Shown in pieces: positions 60,801-64,000 of a DNA stretch of 64,000 nucleotides (position 1 is its first letter; each line of letters opens with the position of its first letter). Origin of the DNA: Coriobacteriia bacterium (GTDB taxonomy: Bacteria > Actinomycetota > Coriobacteriia > Coriobacteriales > Eggerthellaceae); NCBI GenBank assembly GCA_030523425.1, contig JAUNIP010000004.1, forward strand, positions 1 to 64,000. Direction: 5' to 3'. The translations under genes and the position numbers were made by a program. The notes beneath the pieces are model-generated. The model was not told where the DNA came from. It was given only the letters and a program-made list of their open reading frames with translations, and did not search any database.

Positions 60801-61451
60801 GTAGCGGAAGCTTTCGTTTTCGGTGCCGCTATCGACCCTGCCACGGTAGGGGACCACGAAAATGCCTTTGTCAGGTACCTGCTTAAGCACTTCATCCATA
60901 TGGGCCGTAAAGCGAACAGCCTCTTGATCTTGGGTGCAGACGATCCGGTCAATGTAGCTTTGCATAGCCGTATCGATCGATGCGCCGCGTTCCTGGAACT
61001 CTATAAAGTGATTGATGGCTTTTTGGTGAACCAGGTTTTCCGTGCCGCGATAAAAAACAAATGTACCGGTGGCAACATCTATGAGCAGCAAAAGTTCGTA
61101 CTCGTGGCTGAGGGCTTCAATGACTCCCAGCTGAATCTGCGTGTCTTCGCCGTCGCTGCTGCGCGTGTGCTCATCGTCGGAGGGAAGCACGAAGCTGCCT
61201 AGCTGGTCTGTGTAGATGCCCATTTCTTTCATCAGGGCGGCAGTCTTGTTGTTTCCCGCAAAAATGAACATGATTGCAAGGAAGGTGCTCCATGACATTT
61301 TGAGCTCGTTGTTCTCTATGGTCGCAATCGTCGTCCCGCTGAGACCGACCTTTTCGCCCAATTCTTCTTGGGACAGGTTCAGCTTTTTTCTCAAAACAGG
61401 AAGATTGTCTGCCAGCTTGTCAATAAGGATATTCTTCTGTTGATCGGTCAT
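57879..61451 (-). CDS. XRE-HTH / PAS / hybrid histidine kinase with two receiver domains
   Basis: The 1190-residue protein starts with an XRE-type helix-turn-helix (residues ~12-65; VLRKKLNLSQEELGEKVGLSG and TTIATIEN read as one domain). A region without known motif follows, then at least two PAS domains (the second ends FVGIFVDITERKRQED). The kinase core has H688 in FLANMSHDIRTPMNG, an ATPase with FADNGIGMSEEF and GTGLGMSIA, and two receiver domains (LLDWKMPDMDG and IFMDIQMPKMNG). No membrane helix is visible, so it should be cytoplasmic. AAAGGAGG precedes the ATG. Base composition is lower in GC than the neighbours, suggesting transfer. Confidence 0.93.
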   Translation of the reverse strand: MTDQQKNILIDKLADNLPVLRKKLNLSQEELGEKVGLSGTTIATIENNELKMSWSTFLAIMFIFAGNNKTAALMKEMGIYTDQLGSFVLPSDDEHTRSSDGEDTQIQLGVIEALSHEYELLLLIDVATGTFVFYRGTENLVHQKAINHFIEFQERGASIDTAMQSYIDRIVCTQDQEAVRFTAHMDEVLKQVPDKGIFVVPYRGRVDSGTENESFRYYQVNYAKFSGLDGKAYLVQAFRDVDHMTRNQLKQEAVLSRRYDIIMSLADIYTSVFYISLEDHTYINEKVSDALNSVIASNNADEAFKKACAYLMAPEYAQSMLEFTNLDTLRKRMGSRDMITTQYFGRVVESPGSHWIEASFIDAGRDEQGNLTHVLYVTRPVYNNLAINAQTLPVLESLAEGIPGGFFIYKADDKREFIYSNSRMWKIAGCTNEEEFESLTGNSLGGLIYEEDRDRTFSTIEDQIIHNEDAAGQVDHVRYRIRTASGDLRYIDDYGHLAHTDEYGDVFYVFAADITEEFIREERERNKREDAFRTGFYLMNETLHSGVWGMSFNEQGEMTEVSWSQEFRKMLGYQNELDFPNVLESWSDLLHPEDKEMVLAEYFGTIKDYTGQKTYDVNYRLQVKSGEWRWFHAAGRLSRREDGSPDMFVGIFVDITERKRQEDFLQDTLAQAESANKAKSDFLANMSHDIRTPMNGIIGMTAIAAAHIDDKERVADCLQKINGASGHLLSLINEVLDMSKIESGKIDFAEEEFNLSELVDNTVTMIRPQMEEHGHDFKISIRNVTHERVIGDSLRMQQIFVNMMSNAVKYTPDGGQISLTIEEKPTNRPKVGCFVFTFADNGIGMSEEFLQNIFEPFARAEDNRIAKIQGTGLGMSIARNIARMTGGDIEVTSKLNEGSTFIVTIFLELQEEDEIDFAEFAGLRVLVADDDPTACETACIMLDDIGMNSIGVTSGKEALDCVAAHHDKEQEFFAVLLDWKMPDMDGVHTARAIREAVGQDMPVIIVSAYDWSEIEQEARAAGVDAFVSKPLFKSRLVRVFDTLINHGSAQKRAPLQDVEDMDLSGHRVLLVEDNELNSEIAKEILEMTGLAVETAWNGAEAVDKVTECADDYYDLIFMDIQMPKMNGHEATRAIRSMGRAYCKRVPIVAMSANAFAQDVEASRNSGMNEHIAKPLDMSALARVLRRWIKK

Positions 61452-61518
61452 GGCGCTTCCTCCTTTCACACAATCGGTCTCCTGGAAGGTTTTGGCATCG
61501 CAGGCTTCCAGGCAATTC

Positions 61519-62835
61519 TTAGCTTTGGTGCAGCAATGCCACGCATTCCACGTGGTAGGTTTGGGGGAACAGGTCTACCGGCTGCACGTGTTGCAGTTGG
61601 AGGCCCACTTCACGCAGGCGGGCAATGTCGCGTGCCAGGGTTTGGGGGTTGCAGCTTACGTAGGCCATACGGTGCGGGTGCGCAGCGGCTATGCTTTCGG
61701 CCATGCCCTTCGCAAGGCCTGCGCGCGGGGGGTCTACCACCAAGGCGTCAAGGCGGCCTAAGGTGGGAAGTTCGCGCTCGGCGTCGCCCCCCAGCACGTC
61801 AATCCACACGCCGGCTCGCTCGGCGTTGCGGCGCAGGTCACGCACGGAAGCGCCCACGCTTTCAACTGCCACCACTTGCGCGCCTTCCAAGGCCAACGGC
61901 ACGCTGAACGTGCCGCCGCCGGAATACAGGTCGGCCACCAGTTCGCCTTCTTCCAGCTTCAGCCCGTCTATCACGGTTTCCACCAGCTTTTCCGCCTGCG
62001 CGGTGTTCACCTGGAAAAACGCCGGCGCGCTGGTAAGGAAGTCAACGTCGCACAGCGTTTCGCCCCAACAGCCTTTACCGTTCAGCTGCTCAACGCGCTT
62101 CACCTTGCGTGCTCCGTCCGGCGCGGCCAGCACGCGCACCACGCTGGTGTTGCGCAGGGCGTCGCGCAAAATGGCGGTGGCGGCGGCGCGGGGGAAGGCG
62201 CTTGGCGGGGTCCACAGCGCAATCTCGGTATCCTTGGTGCGCAGGCTGTTGCGCACACCAATGCGATATATGCCTAGGTCATCATTACCTTGCAGGTGAC
62301 GAAGGGCCCCGCGCAGGCTTTTGGCGGCCTTTTGGATGGGGGCGTGGGCCAGCAGGCACTTTTGGGGTGTGAACAGGTTGTGCGTGCCTTCCGCGCGAAG
62401 GCCCACTTCCAGGCGCCCCGCGGCGTCCCTGCCGCAGCCCAGTTCCAGCTTGTTGCGGTAACCCCACTGCCGTTTGCTGCCCATCACGGGCGCCACCAGC
62501 TCTTCAGCCTGTTCTTTCGGCACGCCGCCGGTGCGCACCAGCGCCTCCACCACGGTAGAGCGCTTGGCGGCAAGCTGCGCTTCGTAGGCAAGGTGCTGCC
62601 ACGGGCATCCGCCGCATGCGGCGCCGTAGGGGCAGGCAGGCGCAATGCGGTCTGGGCCGGCTTCCACCACCTGCACCACTTTCGCGTTGGCGAAGCTGCT
62701 CTTTTCTTCGGTGATTTCAATTTCTGCCACATCACCGGGCGCTCCGCCTTCCACGAAGACGGTTTTGCCGGAAGGCAGGTGCCCCACGGCGCCGGCATTC
62801 GAACTCATGCGTTCCAGTTGTAGGGTGGTGGGCAT
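61519..62835 (-). CDS. RlmD/TrmA-family RNA (uracil-5-)-methyltransferase
   Basis: It methylates C5 of a uridine in 23S rRNA or tRNA using SAM. The 438-residue protein has an N-terminal TRAM domain, then the 4Fe-4S cysteines CPYGAACGGCPWQH and QKCLLAH. The SAM motif ADLYSGGGTFSVPLA is followed by VVDPPRAGL and the catalytic cysteine in YVSCNPQTLARD. The ATG at 62835 follows AAAGG by 10 bases. The exact target (U747, U1939 or U54) cannot be told from sequence alone. It is on the opposite strand to the next tRNA. Confidence 0.93.
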   Translation of the reverse strand: MPTTLQLERMSSNAGAVGHLPSGKTVFVEGGAPGDVAEIEITEEKSSFANAKVVQVVEAGPDRIAPACPYGAACGGCPWQHLAYEAQLAAKRSTVVEALVRTGGVPKEQAEELVAPVMGSKRQWGYRNKLELGCGRDAAGRLEVGLRAEGTHNLFTPQKCLLAHAPIQKAAKSLRGALRHLQGNDDLGIYRIGVRNSLRTKDTEIALWTPPSAFPRAAATAILRDALRNTSVVRVLAAPDGARKVKRVEQLNGKGCWGETLCDVDFLTSAPAFFQVNTAQAEKLVETVIDGLKLEEGELVADLYSGGGTFSVPLALEGAQVVAVESVGASVRDLRRNAERAGVWIDVLGGDAERELPTLGRLDALVVDPPRAGLAKGMAESIAAAHPHRMAYVSCNPQTLARDIARLREVGLQLQHVQPVDLFPQTYHVECVALLHQS

Positions 62836-62900
62836 TGTGTGTGACCTTTACGTGGACATTTACCTATCTTAGATATGATAGCGTATAATCTTCGCCGTGT

Positions 62901-62976
62901 GCCCTTGTAGCTCAGGGGATAGAGCGTCTGCCTCCGGAGCAGAAAGCCGCAGGTTCGAATCCTGTCAAGGGCACCA
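62901..62976 (+). tRNA. tRNA-Arg (anticodon CCG)
   Basis: Acceptor GCCCTTG/CAAGGGC pairs fully, with encoded CCA. Anticodon loop CTCCGGA in the stem TCTGC/GCAGA gives anticodon CCG, reading CGG. T-loop GGTTCGAATCC. TATAAT at 62884-62889 is a likely -10. Confidence 0.96.
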
Positions 62977-63037
62977 GAAACGTAACGCAAGCAGGCCGCC
63001 CCGCTTAGGTGCGGCTGACAAAAGGAGTTGTACGCGC

Positions 63038-63571
63038 ATGGATCTTTATACGCCGGCTTATAAGCCCAACGGCAGCGAAATTGCCGTGTTCACCACCACG
63101 AAGGGCACTATCAAGGTGCAGCTGCACGGCGAAGATGCCCCTATCCACGTGGGCAATTTCGTCGAGTTGGCCACCAAGGGCTACTACGACGGCCTGCATT
63201 TCCATCGCTACGTGCCCAACTTCGTCATTCAGGGCGGCTGCCCCAATTCCCGTGGCTACACGAACGCCCAGGTGGTTGACCTGGTGGAAAGCGGCATGTC
63301 GCGCATGGGCACCGGCAACCCGGGCTATTACATCCACGAAGAGTTCACCACCAACCCGCATAATGTGCACAAAGACGGCACGTTGGCCATGGCCCGTTCC
63401 AGCAATCCCAACAGCGCCGGCAGCCAGTTTTACTTCTGCCTGGGCGAACAGTCTTTCCTAGACGACGGCTACACCGTGTTCGGCGACACCGTTGAAGGCC
63501 TTGACGTGGTGTGGGCCTTGCGCGTAGGCGACGAAATCACCAAGATTGAGATAGAGAATCTTTCCGCATAA
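63038..63571 (+). CDS. Cyclophilin-type peptidyl-prolyl isomerase
   Basis: The 177-residue cytoplasmic protein accelerates proline isomerisation during folding. It has the cyclophilin motifs LHFHRYVPNFVIQGGCPN and MARSSNPNSAGSQFYFCL, including the catalytic arginine after the first histidine and the Gln of SQFYF. No signal peptide is present. The ATG at 63038 follows AAAGGAG by about 10 bases; a longer reading would start inside tRNA-Arg. Confidence 0.95.
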   Translation: MDLYTPAYKPNGSEIAVFTTTKGTIKVQLHGEDAPIHVGNFVELATKGYYDGLHFHRYVPNFVIQGGCPNSRGYTNAQVVDLVESGMSRMGTGNPGYYIHEEFTTNPHNVHKDGTLAMARSSNPNSAGSQFYFCLGEQSFLDDGYTVFGDTVEGLDVVWALRVGDEITKIEIENLSA

Positions 63572-63621
63572 GCAGTCCTTAGCACTTAGCATAAACAGAC
63601 CATCAGGACGTTAGGAAGCAG

Positions 63622-64000
63622 ATGAACACCCAGTTATTTCAGCAAGCGAAGAGCAGTTACGAAAACAAGGATTTCGGCCAGGCCCTAACCTTGTTCACCC
63701 AGTGTCTCCAAGACCCGGCCAACATTCCGGGGGACGGCGAAATAGGCCTGCTGTACCACCAGATTGGCAACTGCCTGGTGCGCTGCAAGAATTATCCGGA
63801 AGCCATCCACGCCTACACCCAGGCCACCATGGACGGCATGTATGACGCGTGCGGCGTGGTCAACTACAACCTGGGCAACGCCTATGCCAGCCTGAAGGAT
63901 TTCGACAACGCGGTGCGCCACTACGAAGTGGCTGTGTCCGACGCGAAGTATGCCACGCCTTACAAGGCCTACGCTTCCATGGGGTCTGCTCTGCTGAAGA
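63622..64000 (+). CDS. TPR-repeat protein (3' partial)
   Basis: The frame is open to the window edge. About 126 residues are visible, with tetratricopeptide-like helices: AKSSYENKDFGQALTLFTQC, LYHQIGNCLVRCKNYPEAIH and NYNLGNAYASLKDFDNAVRHY. The ATG follows TAGGAAG by 4-5 bases. TPR proteins mediate protein contacts; nothing visible says with what. It lies 51 bp behind the cyclophilin gene and may be cotranscribed. Confidence 0.82.
   Translation, partial: MNTQLFQQAKSSYENKDFGQALTLFTQCLQDPANIPGDGEIGLLYHQIGNCLVRCKNYPEAIHAYTQATMDGMYDACGVVNYNLGNAYASLKDFDNAVRHYEVAVSDAKYATPYKAYASMGSALLK

Noticed and set aside
1-64000. CRISPR arrays, transposases, prophage genes or rRNA
   Set aside because: No regularly spaced repeats, recombinase motifs or rRNA sequences were seen on reading both strands.

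Overview
The window is 64 kb of high-GC bacterial chromosome. It reads most like a Coriobacteriia genome of the Eggerthellales type (an inference from content and style). The supporting signs are a Tat-exported molybdopterin enzyme with its ferredoxin subunit and TorD chaperone, a large SARP-like regulator, a class B sortase surface locus and a complete branched-chain amino acid operon. Nearly all of it is ordinary chromosome with short gaps. There is no phage, insertion sequence or CRISPR array.

Layout. 0-5.9 kb: the end of a DegV protein, a degenerate dehydrogenase with an acidic tail, a PflA-like radical SAM protein, then on the minus strand a DUF4130 protein and its partner radical SAM/HhH protein. 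The promoter of that pair carries LexA-like boxes. CrcB and tRNA-Thr follow. 5.9-8.5 kb: a small islet with a galactokinase of foreign codon use behind a structured leader, then pyrE. 8.6-12.8 kb: a MoeA-like protein, a U32-type pair and a lipoprotein. 13-18.3 kb: TorD chaperone, four-cluster ferredoxin and Mo-bisPGD catalytic subunit, divergent from an aquaglyceroporin. 18.3-31.3 kb: a glycine/proline/tyrosine repeat protein, ahcY, a membrane glycosyltransferase, ComF, an orphan solute-binding lipoprotein behind a long structured leader, an M16C peptidase, two small membrane proteins and an ATPase-BTAD regulator.

31.4-42.6 kb is a housekeeping run: secA, prfB, split transketolase, ftsE, ftsX, an S41 protein that lacks its catalytic serine, and rnr. 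42.6-48.3 kb is a minus-strand surface-fibre operon: sortase B, SipW-type signal peptidase, two TasA/camelysin-like proteins, two further secreted proteins and a large adhesin, with overlapping or tightly spaced genes. 48.9-57.8 kb: a TagO/WecA-like transferase, tRNA-Glu, a stand-alone Hpt protein, and the ilvD-ilvB-ilvN-ilvC-leuA operon behind a T-box leader. 57.9-64 kb: a hybrid histidine kinase with an N-terminal XRE DNA-binding domain, an RlmD/TrmA-like methyltransferase, tRNA-Arg, a cyclophilin and the start of a TPR protein.

The most interesting points are the SOS-like control of the radical SAM repair pair, the SipW/TasA/sortase B locus, three unassigned structured RNA regions, a T-box whose apparent specifier does not fit its operon, and active-site departures in RF2 (SPT instead of SPF) and in the S41 protein (Ser to Ala).
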